The notes under the pieces are model-generated. The model was not told the DNA's origin, ran no database searches, and saw only the letters and a program-made list of their open reading frames with translations. A stretch of DNA of 35,944 bases, from positions 1 through 35,944 of the forward strand of contig NZ_LAPT01000033.1 of the NCBI RefSeq assembly GCF_003194385.1, in the 5' to 3' direction. Shown piece after piece: positions 1 to 8,876 of this stretch. The DNA comes from Pokkaliibacter plantistimulans. Its GTDB lineage: Bacteria > Pseudomonadota > Gammaproteobacteria > Pseudomonadales > Balneatricaceae. Numbering within the stretch: the stretch's first letter is position 1; each line of letters begins with the position of its first letter. A program made the translations under genes and the position numbers.

Positions 1-113
1 TCAAATGCTCATTTAGTCCACTAAACTCCGCTTTTTCGCCTGTTTCTTGTGCCCTCGGGGTATTTCCTTGTCCCGGCTGCCTCGATAACGTTTTTCAACA
101 GCCTGTTAAAGGA
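1..113. repeat. Candidate conserved intergenic element downstream of mltD
   Basis: Non-coding stretch at the window edge, just past the mltD stop codon. It contains a perfect 6-bp inverted repeat TTTAGT-cc-ACTAAA (12-25) and a second, AACAG-c-CTGTT (97-107), flanking a pyrimidine-rich centre. From memory, similar blocks, ending in a CAACAGCCTGTTA motif, recur between genes in Pseudomonas and related bacteria. I cannot count copies from this window, so the repeat status is an inference. It may extend beyond position 1. Confidence 0.35.
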
Positions 114-118
114 GCAGG

Positions 119-1810
119 TCAGGTATCGCTGGCACCTGCAGAAGCCACTTCACTGGTGTAGACCGTCAGGCTCTGCCCGGCGCGAATGCTGTGGTTTTTC
201 AGGCCATTCCAGGTCTGCAGTGATTTGACACTGACATTGAAACGGTCGGCAATGGTCGACAGGGAATCACCATTTCTGACCTTGTAGTTGACCTTGCTGG
301 ATGCCACCTGCTGCTGGGCGCTGCTTTTTTGCAGTGCCTTGAGACTCAGCGTCTGCCCCACTTTCAATGGGGTCCGGGGGTTGAGTTTGTTCAGGGAGGC
401 CAGCTCCTTGACGCTCATCCCGCTCTTCTGGGCAATGGTGTACAGGCTGTCACCCGAACGCACCTTGTAAGAGCGGTTCTTGGCCGGTGCTGGCGCCGAG
501 GATCCCTTGCTGGTGTTGATCTGGGCGATGGTGCGCTGCACCTTGCTGGTCTGGGCGATCTGCTGCTGTGATATGGACTTATACGTGCCCGGGATCATCA
601 GGCTGGTGCCTACTCGCAGGCGGTTGGAGCGCAGCGAGTTAATGTCCTTAATAGCCTGCGCTGAGGTGCCAAAGCGCTCGGCAATAACGCCCAGATTATC
701 GCCACGGCGAACTTCATAGCGACGCCACGCTACCTGCTGCTCCGGGGTGATGTTGTTCAGACCGATACGCAGGGTTTCGGCAGCCTCTATCGGCACCAGC
801 AGACGGCCGGGGCCATCCCCTTTGGGTGCGGTGACGCCGGAGGTATAGCCGGGGTTGAGAGCGCTCAGCTCTGATTTGCTGACACCAGCCAGGTTGGCAG
901 CGGTATCCAGATCGATCTGGCCGTGGGTTTTGACCACGGTGAAATAAGGAGAATTGCTGATGGGCGCCAGCGCTACACCAAAGTCTTCCGGATCATCGAC
1001 AATCGAGGCCAGAGCCAGCAGACGTGGCACGTAGGTCGCGGTTTCATTGCGCAGATTCAGTGACCAGTAGTCGGTGGGCAGGCCTTTGCCCTGATTACGG
1101 CTGATGGCCTGATCGATGGTGCCTTCACCGGCGTTGTAGGCTGCCAGTGCCAGCAGCCAGTCACCGTTATAACGGTCAGCCAGCACCTGCAGATAGTTCA
1201 GTGCAGCCTGAGTCGAGTCAACGATGTCACGTCGAGCGTCATACCAGTCGTTTTTGCGCATGCCCAGATGCTTGGCTGTGCCGGGCACGAACTGCCAGGG
1301 GCCAGCGGCCTTGGAAGGGGACACCGCCATAGGGTTGTAGGCACTTTCGATAAAAGGTAGCAGTGCGATCTCGGCGGGCATGTTGCGCGCCAGCACCTGG
1401 TTCAGTACGTGGTAGTAGTAGGGTGATGCCTGATTACTGACTTTTTCTAGATAGCGTTTGTAACTTTCGTACCATTCCCGTTGACTTAGCACGCGGGGGT
1501 TGTCATAAAACCCTTTGAGCTGGAAATTATCACGGGTCTGTTGCCATAGATCGTCGTCTTCCTGCTGGTTCAGACGGATCTCGGGGTCATCAGCAACCTG
1601 ACGCTGTTCAATGGAACTGCTGCGGGTAGGACGGACATAGGTTGGAACCCGGATATCGTTGTCACGATAGTGGGGAGCATAACCAGTATCCGCCTGCTTC
1701 TGGGGCACCTGATTACAGGCACTCAACAGCAGGGAAACACAGGCAAGGCCCAGCCAGGACGTTACACGCGCGGGTTTCGGGGCGATTACAGAACCAACAT
1801 TACTGAGCAA
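119..1810 (-). CDS. mltD: Membrane-bound lytic murein transglycosylase D with three LysM domains
   Basis: Predicted outer-membrane lipoprotein of 563 aa that cleaves the MurNAc-GlcNAc bonds of peptidoglycan with 1,6-anhydro product formation. The N-terminus carries a hydrophobic signal with a lipobox (LSAC). The SLT (goose-lysozyme-like) catalytic domain includes LLPFIESAYNP, whose Glu is the expected catalytic acid, followed by the AAGPWQFVPGTA block. Three LysM peptidoglycan-binding repeats fill the C-terminal 200 residues, each with a V(R)xGDxLxxIA core. The start chosen is TTG at 1810-1808, because GGAGG lies 5 nt upstream at 1820-1816; a TTG four codons earlier sits on that ribosome binding site and is less likely. 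E. coli MltD has two LysM repeats (from memory), so three is within family variation. It lies downstream of gloB on the same strand, a pairing common in Gammaproteobacteria. Confidence 0.95.
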   Translation of the reverse strand: MLSNVGSVIAPKPARVTSWLGLACVSLLLSACNQVPQKQADTGYAPHYRDNDIRVPTYVRPTRSSSIEQRQVADDPEIRLNQQEDDDLWQQTRDNFQLKGFYDNPRVLSQREWYESYKRYLEKVSNQASPYYYHVLNQVLARNMPAEIALLPFIESAYNPMAVSPSKAAGPWQFVPGTAKHLGMRKNDWYDARRDIVDSTQAALNYLQVLADRYNGDWLLALAAYNAGEGTIDQAISRNQGKGLPTDYWSLNLRNETATYVPRLLALASIVDDPEDFGVALAPISNSPYFTVVKTHGQIDLDTAANLAGVSKSELSALNPGYTSGVTAPKGDGPGRLLVPIEAAETLRIGLNNITPEQQVAWRRYEVRRGDNLGVIAERFGTSAQAIKDINSLRSNRLRVGTSLMIPGTYKSISQQQIAQTSKVQRTIAQINTSKGSSAPAPAKNRSYKVRSGDSLYTIAQKSGMSVKELASLNKLNPRTPLKVGQTLSLKALQKSSAQQQVASSKVNYKVRNGDSLSTIADRFNVSVKSLQTWNGLKNHSIRAGQSLTVYTSEVASAGASDT

Positions 1811-2056
1811 AACTGCCTCCAATCTGTTGTTCTGCTCTCCGTCCGGCCATTATTTGCTGCGTACCCAGGCATGAACTACCAGCGTGAATCCACGATAAAA
1901 AGGCGTTGTCTGTGCCAGAGAAACGCCTGTTTTGTATCTGAAAACGCTGTCTGCCTGAGCTCAAAAATGCTGTCGGAAAGCATCTCTAGTGAGTCGAAAC
2001 CGCGAGATTCTAAAAAAGCCTGAAGGGTCCGGTCAAGGAAATTGATCAAGAAACGT

Positions 2057-2854
2057 TCAGAAACGATTCTTCCAATCCCTTATCACTCTAAACACTTCTG
2101 TTGCATTAGTGGTATCGATCTGTTCGAGGTTCCCCGCTGCAGCCTGCACCGCAGGCGCTTCTGTCCGCATAAAAGGATTGATCCTGCGCTCTTCTGCCAG
2201 TGTGGAGGGCAGGGTAGGCACCTGCTGCTGACGCTTGTGCTGATCGGCCTTGATGGCCTCCTGAATCGCCTGGTTGTGTGGCTCGACAGCAGCGGCAAAC
2301 GCCAGATTGGATAAGGTGTACTCGTGAGTGCAGTAGACCAGTGTTTCGGCGGGCAGTTCATTAAGACGGTTGAGGGATTGCAGCATCTGCTCCGGCGTGC
2401 CTTCAAACAGACGGCCACAGCCTGCCCGAAACAAGGTGTCACCACAGAATACAAATGGCGTCTGGTCAGTAGCGCTGGCAGCGACAAAATAGCCGATGTG
2501 ATCAAGGGTATGGCCAGGAATAGTCATCACCTGCACCCGTCGCCCGAACAGCAGGAAGGATTCACCCTCATGCATCGGTTCGGAAATACTGCGGATCACC
2601 GAGTTGGATGGGCCGTATACCGGAATGCTGGACTGCGGTGACGCCTCCTGCAGCAGGCGCTCAATGCCGCCGGTGTGATCATGATGATGATGGGTGACCA
2701 GAATGGTATCGAGCTGCAGCTGGTGTTGTTTGAGGAAGCTGAGGACGGGGTCCGCATCTCCCGGGTCCACAACGGCAGCCCTGTGGCTATCCTCATCAAT
2801 CCAGCACCAGATGTAGTTGTCGTTGAAGGCCGGGATGGGCGTTATGCGGGGCAT
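2057..2854 (-). CDS. gloB: Hydroxyacylglutathione hydrolase (glyoxalase II)
   Basis: Cytosolic metallo-beta-lactamase-fold enzyme of 265 aa that hydrolyses S-D-lactoylglutathione to D-lactate and glutathione, the second step of methylglyoxal detoxification. The N-terminal PIPAFNDNYIW block is typical of the family. The binuclear metal signature THHHHDH is at residues 54-60, giving HxHxDH. Further metal-ligand blocks are GHTLDHIGY, FCGDTLF and CTHEYTLSN, and the C-terminal RxNPFMR motif is the usual glutathione-binding tail. Length matches the family norm of about 255-265 aa. It is divergent from the methyltransferase gene at 3118 and is followed on the same strand, after 246 nt, by mltD. Confidence 0.96.
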   Translation of the reverse strand: MPRITPIPAFNDNYIWCWIDEDSHRAAVVDPGDADPVLSFLKQHQLQLDTILVTHHHHDHTGGIERLLQEASPQSSIPVYGPSNSVIRSISEPMHEGESFLLFGRRVQVMTIPGHTLDHIGYFVAASATDQTPFVFCGDTLFRAGCGRLFEGTPEQMLQSLNRLNELPAETLVYCTHEYTLSNLAFAAAVEPHNQAIQEAIKADQHKRQQQVPTLPSTLAEERRINPFMRTEAPAVQAAAGNLEQIDTTNATEVFRVIRDWKNRF

Positions 2855-3117
2855 TGTACGTCTCCATACGAGGGTTTCTGCTATGATAGCGCTTTTCTTC
2901 CGGGGGTAAGCAAGGCGGTTTACGATCAGTGTTGATACTGATCTCTCGTTGCTGCGTCAGGTTGCCGATACCCTGTGACCGATACGCGGCAGGTGGTACA
3001 CAGGTTCCAGATGATGCACACGCTCCGCCAGCATGGGCTGAGTATGCCCTCAGAATATGAATAAAGTGGTATCGACGATGTCGATGCGTTACTTGCAGTC
3101 AACAGGAGGTTGTTTCT
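2855..3117. promoter_or_regulatory. Divergent intergenic region between gloB and the methyltransferase gene
   Basis: 263 nt that must hold the promoters for gloB (minus) and the methyltransferase-rnhA unit (plus). A TATGAT hexamer at 2882-2887 and its reverse-strand counterpart TATCAT overlap, but neither has a convincing -35 at proper spacing. The strong AGGAGGT ribosome binding site at about 3104-3110 fixes the TTG start at 3118. Confidence 0.3.
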
Positions 3118-3870
3118 TTGAGCGTTGCTTCCGTGAAATTGGCCTCTGTGATTGATGAATCAGCTTACAAGCCGTCGCTGAAAAAGTGGCGTAACTGGCT
3201 AGACAGCCCGGCAGGGCAACAACTGCTGGCCGCTGAGCAGCAGGCGCTGGATCGCATCATGCCCGGTCTGTTTGGCTATCATCTGCTGTCGCAAAGTGTG
3301 GCTGGCAGCCGGCAACTGGCTCAGCAAAGTACCATCCGCCATATTATGCACAGTCTGCCCAGTGCTCGCGGCGAACTGCCTTTCGGTGGTCTGGTGATGC
3401 GTCCGGATGAGCTGCCCTTTGCCGAGAACTCCCTCGATGTCATCGTCCTTCATCATGTACTGGACTTTGCTCGTCAGCCTCATCAGGTGCTGCGTGAGGC
3501 CATTCGTGCATTGATTCCTTCTGGCCATTTGGTGGTCGTTGGGTACAATCCTGCCGGCCTTACCCGCCTGCGGCGCTGGCCTGCGCTGAGCAAGAGCCGT
3601 CTCAATGACTGGCTGACACTGCTGTCTTGCCGGGTGGAGCATCGTCAGGGTCATTTTGTGCATCGTTTCAATGGCCCGGTGCTTAATTATTGTCAACATG
3701 GGTTGGCGGACTGGTTTGGCGTATTCAGCGTCACCGTCGCCTGCAAGGAGGTCAGCAGCATGATCCCGATTCGCCCCAGCTGGCGGGTCAGACCCCTGCT
3801 GCCAATGCCTGTGGCACGACCTTCAATGCGCAATCCCAAAGCTATGCGGAACCCCAAAGGTGACAACTGA
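3118..3870 (+). CDS. Class I SAM-dependent methyltransferase-like protein lacking motif I
   Basis: 250-aa cytosolic protein. The central part resembles the later half of a class I methyltransferase fold: a [21 protein letters not shown] block (motif II/III-like), then [24 protein letters not shown] (motif IV/V-like). The usual glycine-rich SAM-binding motif I (DxGxGxG) before this is not visible; the N-terminal 90 residues look like another sequence type. I recall this family as a standard neighbour of gloB and rnhA in pseudomonads. The substrate is unknown. The TTG start is supported by AGGAGGT 7 nt upstream. The C-terminus is basic and overlaps the rnhA start by 11 nt, so the two are probably co-translated. 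Confidence 0.75.
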   Translation: MSVASVKLASVIDESAYKPSLKKWRNWLDSPAGQQLLAAEQQALDRIMPGLFGYHLLSQSVAGSRQLAQQSTIRHIMHSLPSARGELPFGGLVMRPDELPFAENSLDVIVLHHVLDFARQPHQVLREAIRALIPSGHLVVVGYNPAGLTRLRRWPALSKSRLNDWLTLLSCRVEHRQGHFVHRFNGPVLNYCQHGLADWFGVFSVTVACKEVSSMIPIRPSWRVRPLLPMPVARPSMRNPKAMRNPKGDN

Positions 3871-4324
3871 ATCTCAACGAGTAGTGATTTATACCGACGG
3901 CGCCTGTCGTGGTAACCCCGGCCCCGGTGGCTGGGGAGCCGCCATGCGTTACCGGGGCGTGGAGCGTACGCTGTGCGGCGGTGAACCACATACGACCAAC
4001 AACCGTATGGAACTGATGGCCGCCATTGAAGCGCTTCGGGCACTGAAACGGCCCTGCCCTGTGGATCTGTTTACCGATTCCCGCTATGTGCAGCAGGGTA
4101 TTCAGAGCTGGCTGAAAGGCTGGAAAGCCAAGGGCTGGAAGACGGCCAGCAAGGAGCCGGTGAAGAACAAGGACCTGTGGCAGGCGCTGGATGAGCAAAC
4201 CCAGCGGCATGATGTGCGCTGGCACTGGGTCAAGGGCCACGCAGGCCATGAAGGCAATGAGCTGGCAGATCAGCTGGCCAATCAGGGACTGGAGCAGGCG
4301 CTGGCTGAAGAGCGTGCCAAGTGA
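3860..4324 (+). CDS. rnhA: Ribonuclease HI
   Basis: Endonuclease of 154 aa that cuts the RNA strand of RNA-DNA hybrids, removing Okazaki primers and R-loops. All four catalytic acids are present: D13 in [17 protein letters not shown]51 in [14 protein letters not shown]73 in FTDSRYV, and D137 in GNELADQLA. The active-site His lies in [10 protein letters not shown]. The basic handle segment ([22 protein letters not shown]) is complete. The start is GTG at 3860, overlapping the upstream methyltransferase by 11 nt. The next gene downstream is dnaQ on the same strand, the common rnhA-dnaQ order of proteobacteria (often divergent in enterics, collinear here). Confidence 0.97.
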   Translation: MTTESQRVVIYTDGACRGNPGPGGWGAAMRYRGVERTLCGGEPHTTNNRMELMAAIEALRALKRPCPVDLFTDSRYVQQGIQSWLKGWKAKGWKTASKEPVKNKDLWQALDEQTQRHDVRWHWVKGHAGHEGNELADQLANQGLEQALAEERAK

Positions 4325-4342
4325 TCTGATCTATTATTTCTG

Positions 4343-4366
4343 ATGACCTGCTGCGTTGCAGGTCAT
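4343..4366 (+). terminator. Hairpin between rnhA and dnaQ, possible terminator
   Basis: Perfect 9-bp inverted repeat ATGACCTGC-tgcgtt-GCAGGTCAT, 19 nt after the rnhA stop. The following sequence TATCTTGATGTT is only moderately T-rich, so it may be a weak terminator or an RNA-processing hairpin that lowers read-through into dnaQ. Confidence 0.45.
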
Positions 4367-4452
4367 TATCTTGATGTTCATCCCACCGCAATAAATTCCG
4401 CCCAGTCTGTTGGAGGTAGTGAGGCGGTGGAAGCAGGAGCAGAGCGAACCCC

Positions 4453-5136
4453 ATGAGACAGATAATTCTGGATACCGAAACCACCGGTATCGACCCCCTG
4501 CAAGGCCATCGTCTGGTGGAGATCGGTTGCGTCGAGCTGGTGGATCGCAAGCACACCGGTCGCCATTTTCACGTCTACATCAATCCCGAGCGTGAAGTGG
4601 ACCCGGAAGCAGTGGCGGTGCACGGCATTACCGATGAGTTTCTGATTGATAAACCCAAGTTTGCAGCAGTGGTGGACGACTTTCTGGCGTTTGTGACCGG
4701 GGCTGAGCTGATCATCCATAACGCGCCGTTCGACGTTGGCTTCCTCAATCATGAATTGAAGATGTACAACCCGGCACTGCAGCGTATCGATGAGATCTGC
4801 ACCATTACCGACACCCTGGCGATGGCGCGGAAGATGTACCCGGGGCAGAAGAACAACCTGGACGCGCTGTGCCGTCGTCTGGGCGTCGATAACTCCGGGC
4901 GTACCCTGCACGGCGCCTTGCTTGACTCCGAGATTCTGGCTGATGTGTATCTGCTGATGACCGGTGGCCAGACCAGCCTGATGCTGGCAGGTGAAGGGGA
5001 AGGTGAGGATGATGCCGGTATTATCCGTCGGGTAGTGCGAAAGGCAGCCATCCCGGTGCTGCAACCTACCGAGGCAGAAATGGCCAGCCATCGGCAGTTT
5101 CTCGGCAAAATGGGTGTGGATGAAAACGCCTGGTAA
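4453..5136 (+). CDS. dnaQ: DNA polymerase III epsilon subunit, 3'-5' proofreading exonuclease
   Basis: 227-aa proofreading subunit of the replicative polymerase core. The DEDDh exonuclease motifs are intact: Exo I LDTETTG with D7 and E9, Exo II HNAPFDVGFLNHE with D94, and Exo III TLHGALLDSEILAD with H153 and D158. The C-terminal segment after about residue 180 is the low-conservation tail that in E. coli binds the alpha subunit. Its length is a little under the 243 aa of E. coli. It is collinear with rnhA, and 45 nt separate it from the start chosen for the sirtuin gene. Confidence 0.96.
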   Translation: MRQIILDTETTGIDPLQGHRLVEIGCVELVDRKHTGRHFHVYINPEREVDPEAVAVHGITDEFLIDKPKFAAVVDDFLAFVTGAELIIHNAPFDVGFLNHELKMYNPALQRIDEICTITDTLAMARKMYPGQKNNLDALCRRLGVDNSGRTLHGALLDSEILADVYLLMTGGQTSLMLAGEGEGEDDAGIIRRVVRKAAIPVLQPTEAEMASHRQFLGKMGVDENAW

Positions 5137-5181
5137 GCCAGCCGCGTGTTCAGGCAGGCCGGTCAGATAAAGGAAAGCAGC

Positions 5182-6057
5182 ATGAATGGTCAGGACGCAG
5201 TAAGCAGTGAAGAGTCAATGGCAACTGCACAGAGCCGTGAAGCGCTGTTCGCCAGAACATCCGACTGGCTGCGCAGCCATCCTCGCCTGTTTGTGATTAC
5301 CGGGGCCGGTATCAGCACCGCCTCGGGAATTCCCGACTATCGTGACCACGAAGGTAACTGGAAGCGAAATCCTCCCGTTCAGCATGCGGACTTCATGAAG
5401 CAGCAAGCCTGTCGTCAGCGTTTCTGGGCGCGCAGTCTGGTGGGCTGGCCGGTGATGTCGCGGGCGCAGCCCAATGCCGCACACAGAGCGCTGGCAGACT
5501 GGGAGCAGCGCGGCAAGGTGGAGTTGCTGGTAACCCAGAATGTCGATGGCCTGCATCAGAAAGCAGGCAGCCAGCAGGTGGTCGATCTGCACGGGCGTTC
5601 CGCCGATATTCGTTGCATGTCCTGTGGCCTGCTGATGCCGCGGGATGAACATCACCAGCACATGGCGCTGCTCAACCCGGATTATGCGGCCATGCGCGCG
5701 GACACCGCGCCGGATGGTGATGCGGATCTGGATGGCATCGATTTCAGTCACTTTCGGGTGGTCGATTGCCCTGCCTGTAACGGCATTCTTAAGCCCGATG
5801 TGGTGTTCTACGGTGATCATGTGCCTCGTGAGCGGGTTGATCGCTCTTTTGCTGCACTGGAGGCGGCAGATGGTGTTCTGGTGATCGGTACGTCGCTGAT
5901 GGTGTTTTCCAGCTTCCGGTTTTGCCGGCGTGCCCATGAGCTGGGCAAGCCGATGATTGCCATCAATATGGGCAAGACCCGAGCTGATGATCTGCTGCAT
6001 TTCAAACTGCCGCTGGCGGCTGATCTGGCCTTGCCCCAACTGTCTTCAGGTCTGTAA
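5182..6057 (+). CDS. Sir2-family NAD-dependent protein deacylase (sirtuin)
   Basis: 291-aa sirtuin, expected to remove acyl groups from lysine using NAD+ and releasing nicotinamide. NAD-binding motifs GAGISTASGIPDYRDHEG and TQNVDGLHQKAG are present, as is the catalytic His in VDLHGR. The structural zinc site has two Cys pairs, CMSCG and CPACNG, separated by a longer than usual insert of about 60 residues. GTSLMVFSSF and a late NMGKTRAD block complete the Rossmann part. The start at ATG 5182 is preferred because AAAGGAA lies just upstream; an in-frame GTG at 5146 has no such site. It follows dnaQ closely and may be co-transcribed. The acyl preference cannot be told from the sequence. Confidence 0.9.
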   Translation: MNGQDAVSSEESMATAQSREALFARTSDWLRSHPRLFVITGAGISTASGIPDYRDHEGNWKRNPPVQHADFMKQQACRQRFWARSLVGWPVMSRAQPNAAHRALADWEQRGKVELLVTQNVDGLHQKAGSQQVVDLHGRSADIRCMSCGLLMPRDEHHQHMALLNPDYAAMRADTAPDGDADLDGIDFSHFRVVDCPACNGILKPDVVFYGDHVPRERVDRSFAALEAADGVLVIGTSLMVFSSFRFCRRAHELGKPMIAINMGKTRADDLLHFKLPLAADLALPQLSSGL

Positions 6058-6228
6058 CGCGGTTCGTTGAGCCAGTGCTCTGTGGTATGGCGAACGTTGC
6101 GTGGCGAACATTGCGTGACCAATGTTGTGTAAAGAGAGTCGCGTGCTGTAGTGCCTGCAGCACAGGGACCGCCGAACAGTTACCTTGTTTCCCTACTTTT
6201 CTATCGATACCAAGGAGCGAATGAGCCC

Positions 6229-7185
6229 ATGTCGAGTATTGTCTTTCTTGATGAAGCGAGTCTGGATTTTGGTGATCTCGATATGCGTGGATTGCATCTG
6301 CCGGGTCTGAGCTACGTGAAGTATCCCGGCACCCGGCCGGAACAGGTGCTGGAACGACTGCAGGGGGCCACGGTCGCTATCGTCAACAAGGTGGTACTGA
6401 CGGCCGACACCATCCAGGCGTTGCCTGACCTCAAGCTGATTCTCGTCTCAGCCACCGGCACCAATAACGTGGATTTGCAGGCGGCACAGGCGCGCGGCAT
6501 CCCGGTCTGCAACTGTCAGGGTTACGGTACGCCCGCAGTGGCTCAGCATACGCTGATGCTGATGCTGGTGCTGGCAACCCGGTTTACCTGGTATCAGGCC
6601 GACATCGCTGAAGGGCGCTGGCAGAAAAGCAGCACCTTCTGTCTGGCGGACTACCCGATGGGTGAACTGGCGGGCAAGACGCTGGGGATCATTGGCTATG
6701 GTGAACTGGGGCAGGCGGTTGCCCATCTGGCAAAGGCGTTTGGTATGAAGGTGCTGGTCGCTGCCCGCCCCGGCACCGAAGCGACGGATGGACGCATCGA
6801 GCTGGATGCGCTGCTGCCTCAGGTAGACTTCCTGACCCTGCATTGCCCGTTGACAGACGCCACCCGCAATCTGATTGATGCCCGTCGTCTGGGGTTGATG
6901 AAAACCCGTGCCATGCTGGTCAATACGGCCCGCGGTGGCATCGTCAACGAACAGGATCTGCATCAGGCGGTGAAGCACGGCATCATTGCCGCTGCGGCAA
7001 CCGATGTGCTGAGTGTGGAGCCTCCTCGAGAAGGCAACATCCTGCTGGATGAACCGCTTGATAACCTGATTGTTACTCCTCACAACGCTTGGGCCACGGT
7101 GGAATCGCGGCAGCGCATGGTGACGCAGTTGAAGGAGAATCTGCGCGGCTGGCATCAGGGGCAGCTGGTGCGGCGAGTCGTATGA
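6229..7185 (+). CDS. D-2-hydroxyacid dehydrogenase, glycerate/hydroxypyruvate reductase type
   Basis: 318-aa NAD(P)-dependent oxidoreductase of the D-isomer-specific 2-hydroxyacid dehydrogenase family, which interconverts 2-oxo acids and D-2-hydroxy acids. The Rossmann motif is GIIGYGELGQAV. The catalytic Arg lies in VNTARGGIVNE, the Glu in TDVLSVEPPREG and the His in VTPHNAWAT. The pattern is closest to hydroxypyruvate/glycerate dehydrogenases (HprA-like), but the substrate cannot be fixed. An upstream in-frame extension to 6151 exists; ATG 6229 fits the family N-terminus (SIVFLDEASL) and has AAGGAG at 6212-6217, with rather long spacing. The gene ends just before a strong bidirectional terminator. 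Confidence 0.9.
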   Translation: MSSIVFLDEASLDFGDLDMRGLHLPGLSYVKYPGTRPEQVLERLQGATVAIVNKVVLTADTIQALPDLKLILVSATGTNNVDLQAAQARGIPVCNCQGYGTPAVAQHTLMLMLVLATRFTWYQADIAEGRWQKSSTFCLADYPMGELAGKTLGIIGYGELGQAVAHLAKAFGMKVLVAARPGTEATDGRIELDALLPQVDFLTLHCPLTDATRNLIDARRLGLMKTRAMLVNTARGGIVNEQDLHQAVKHGIIAAAATDVLSVEPPREGNILLDEPLDNLIVTPHNAWATVESRQRMVTQLKENLRGWHQGQLVRRVV

Positions 7186-7240
7186 CCTGCACCTGACAGT
7201 GTGGCGATCATCGCTGTACTTTCAGGCTTTGCGTCAAAAG

Positions 7241-7273
7241 AAAAAATCCGGCGGTTTTCCCGCCGGATTTTTT
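7241..7273. terminator. Bidirectional rho-independent terminator
   Basis: Nine-bp stem ATCCGGCGG (7246-7254) and CCGCCGGAT (7260-7268), loop TTTTC, flanked by A5 on the left and T5 on the right, so it can work on both strands. It lies between the convergent 2-hydroxyacid dehydrogenase and the gntP-like permease. Confidence 0.93.
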
Positions 7274-7296
7274 ATTTACGGTTGTTCAGATGAACG

Positions 7297-8763
7297 TCAG
7301 GCACCTTGTTTGCTGGTGACGCCCTGCAGGGTGATGTCTTCGCGTTTACGCCCCAGCGCCAGCAATACCAGCGTCAGGATGACGGGAACGACCGGGTCAA
7401 ACGCGGTACCGCCAGAGCCGAACAGCAGATTGAGCAGCACCACCATGGTGGCACCTGTGCCCCCGGCGATAGTGGCGGTCACGCTCCAGATACGCAGCTG
7501 TGAGCGGGTGTCACTGATACCCAGAGTACGGGTGACAACGTGGAAGTAGGAGTCGTTGAAGTGGCTGAAGCCCACTGTACCGACCGCACAGGCCAGTGCA
7601 ACAAACAGCGGGTCCAGTTGCAGCCCTGCAATGAGTGGCGCAGTGATGGATGCGGTAGTGATCATACTGACGGTGGCTGAACCCTGAACGGCACGCAACA
7701 GCGCAGAAATGAACAGGGGGATCATGATGCCAGGCAGGCCGGAAGCGACCACGGATGAGGCGATGGCATCGCCCGCACCGGATGCTTTCAGGATGGCACC
7801 CATGGCGCCGCCTGCACCGGTAACCAGCAGGATGATGCCCGTCTCAGACACGCCACGATCCATGGCGGTGAAGATTTCTTCACGCGACAGCTTGCCGGTC
7901 AGACCGTACACGGCGATCAACACGCCGATACCGACAGCGATCACAGGATGCCCCACCAGTTGAATCACATCACCTGCCAGCCCGGGTACGTTGGGGAAGA
8001 GGGTGCGGATCAGGATCAGGATGATGGGCAGCACGATGGGGCTGAAGGCCAGCAGGTTGCCGGGCAGATCCTTGTCATCCATATCGCTGATCTGTTCAGC
8101 GCTGTCGATGCCTGCTCGTGACAGAATCCAGCTGCCATCTGCGGCAGGCATGCGGAAGAACTGTTCGCCGACGCGACGGGTATACAGCAGGGTGACCAGC
8201 AGCATGGGGATGGAGATCACAATACCCCACAGCATGAAGCTACCGATGTCCACATTGAGAATGCCGGCCACACCGACCGGGCCCGGAGTGGGAGGCACCA
8301 TGGCATGGGTTATGAGCAGGCCGATGGCCAGCGCAGCGCCCAGCCCGACCGCCGATTTGCCGGTGTTGCGCGATATGGCCCGTACCAGTGACTGCAGCAG
8401 GATATAGGCCGAGTCACAGAACACCGGTATGGAGACCACCAGCCCGGTCACACCCAGCGCGATGTCCTCGCGGCCTTTGCCAAAGATCTTGATGAAGGTT
8501 TTGGCCATGCGTTTGGCGGCACCGGAAATCTCGAAGCAGGCGCCCATCATGACGCCAAAACCGATAATCAGTCCAATGGATGACAGCGTGTTGCCAAAGC
8601 CGGTGGTCAGCGTCTTGGTCAGATCAGCTGGCGCCATGCCAGCAAACAGGCCCATGATCAGCGTAGCGATGACCATGGCCGGGAAAACGTGAATGCGGGT
8701 GCGCAGCACCATGAACAGCAGGGCGATCATGCCCAGCAGTACACCAATCAGAGTGGTATTCAT
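7297..8763 (-). CDS. GntP-family permease, probably an L-threonate/tetronate importer
   Basis: 488-aa polytopic inner-membrane protein of the gluconate:H+ symporter (GntP) family. Many hydrophobic segments are visible, starting with TTLIGVLLGMIALLFMVL. Family blocks include HAMVPPTPGPVGVAGIL, GAGGAMGAILKASG and LLRAVQGSATVSMIT. Length fits the family, which runs somewhat over 400 residues. The start ATG 8763 fits the mature family N-terminus and has GAGGT upstream; an in-frame extension to 8787 is less likely. As the last gene of the ltnD-otnK-otnC-otnI operon it probably brings in the four-carbon sugar acid that the operon degrades. That is inferred from context; GntP members also carry gluconate, fructuronate and glycerate. 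Confidence 0.9.
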   Translation of the reverse strand: MNTTLIGVLLGMIALLFMVLRTRIHVFPAMVIATLIMGLFAGMAPADLTKTLTTGFGNTLSSIGLIIGFGVMMGACFEISGAAKRMAKTFIKIFGKGREDIALGVTGLVVSIPVFCDSAYILLQSLVRAISRNTGKSAVGLGAALAIGLLITHAMVPPTPGPVGVAGILNVDIGSFMLWGIVISIPMLLVTLLYTRRVGEQFFRMPAADGSWILSRAGIDSAEQISDMDDKDLPGNLLAFSPIVLPIILILIRTLFPNVPGLAGDVIQLVGHPVIAVGIGVLIAVYGLTGKLSREEIFTAMDRGVSETGIILLVTGAGGAMGAILKASGAGDAIASSVVASGLPGIMIPLFISALLRAVQGSATVSMITTASITAPLIAGLQLDPLFVALACAVGTVGFSHFNDSYFHVVTRTLGISDTRSQLRIWSVTATIAGGTGATMVVLLNLLFGSGGTAFDPVVPVILTLVLLALGRKREDITLQGVTSKQGA

Positions 8764-8790
8764 CGTTAGAACCTCGTAAGCAGGCATGAG

Positions 8791-8808
8791 CTGACCCGGA
8801 CAGGTCAG
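8791..8808 (-). other. Intercistronic hairpin between otnI and the permease gene
   Basis: Inverted repeat CTGACC-cggaca-GGTCAG in the 113-nt gap between otnI and the permease. There is no T-tract, so it is not a standard terminator. It may adjust the amount of permease relative to the enzymes. Confidence 0.3.
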
Positions 8809-8876
8809 GTTTCAGACTGCTGTCATTGTTGTTGTTATGACGTTTGCTCTTTACTTCGGGTGTTACCGATGGCGGT

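Noticed and set aside
1670-2023. 117-aa frame crossing the mltD start and upstream gap
   Set aside because: It overlaps the lipoprotein signal region of mltD on the other strand and shows no protein-like features.
4378-5091. 237-aa minus-strand frame opposite dnaQ
   Set aside because: dnaQ has all exonuclease motifs on plus; the opposite frame is a codon-bias shadow.
5215-6039. 274-aa minus-strand frame opposite the sirtuin gene
   Set aside because: The sirtuin has clear catalytic and zinc motifs; the antisense frame shows no recognisable domain.
6448-7155. 235-aa minus-strand frame opposite the 2-hydroxyacid dehydrogenase
   Set aside because: It lies fully within a well-supported plus-strand gene and has no domain signature.
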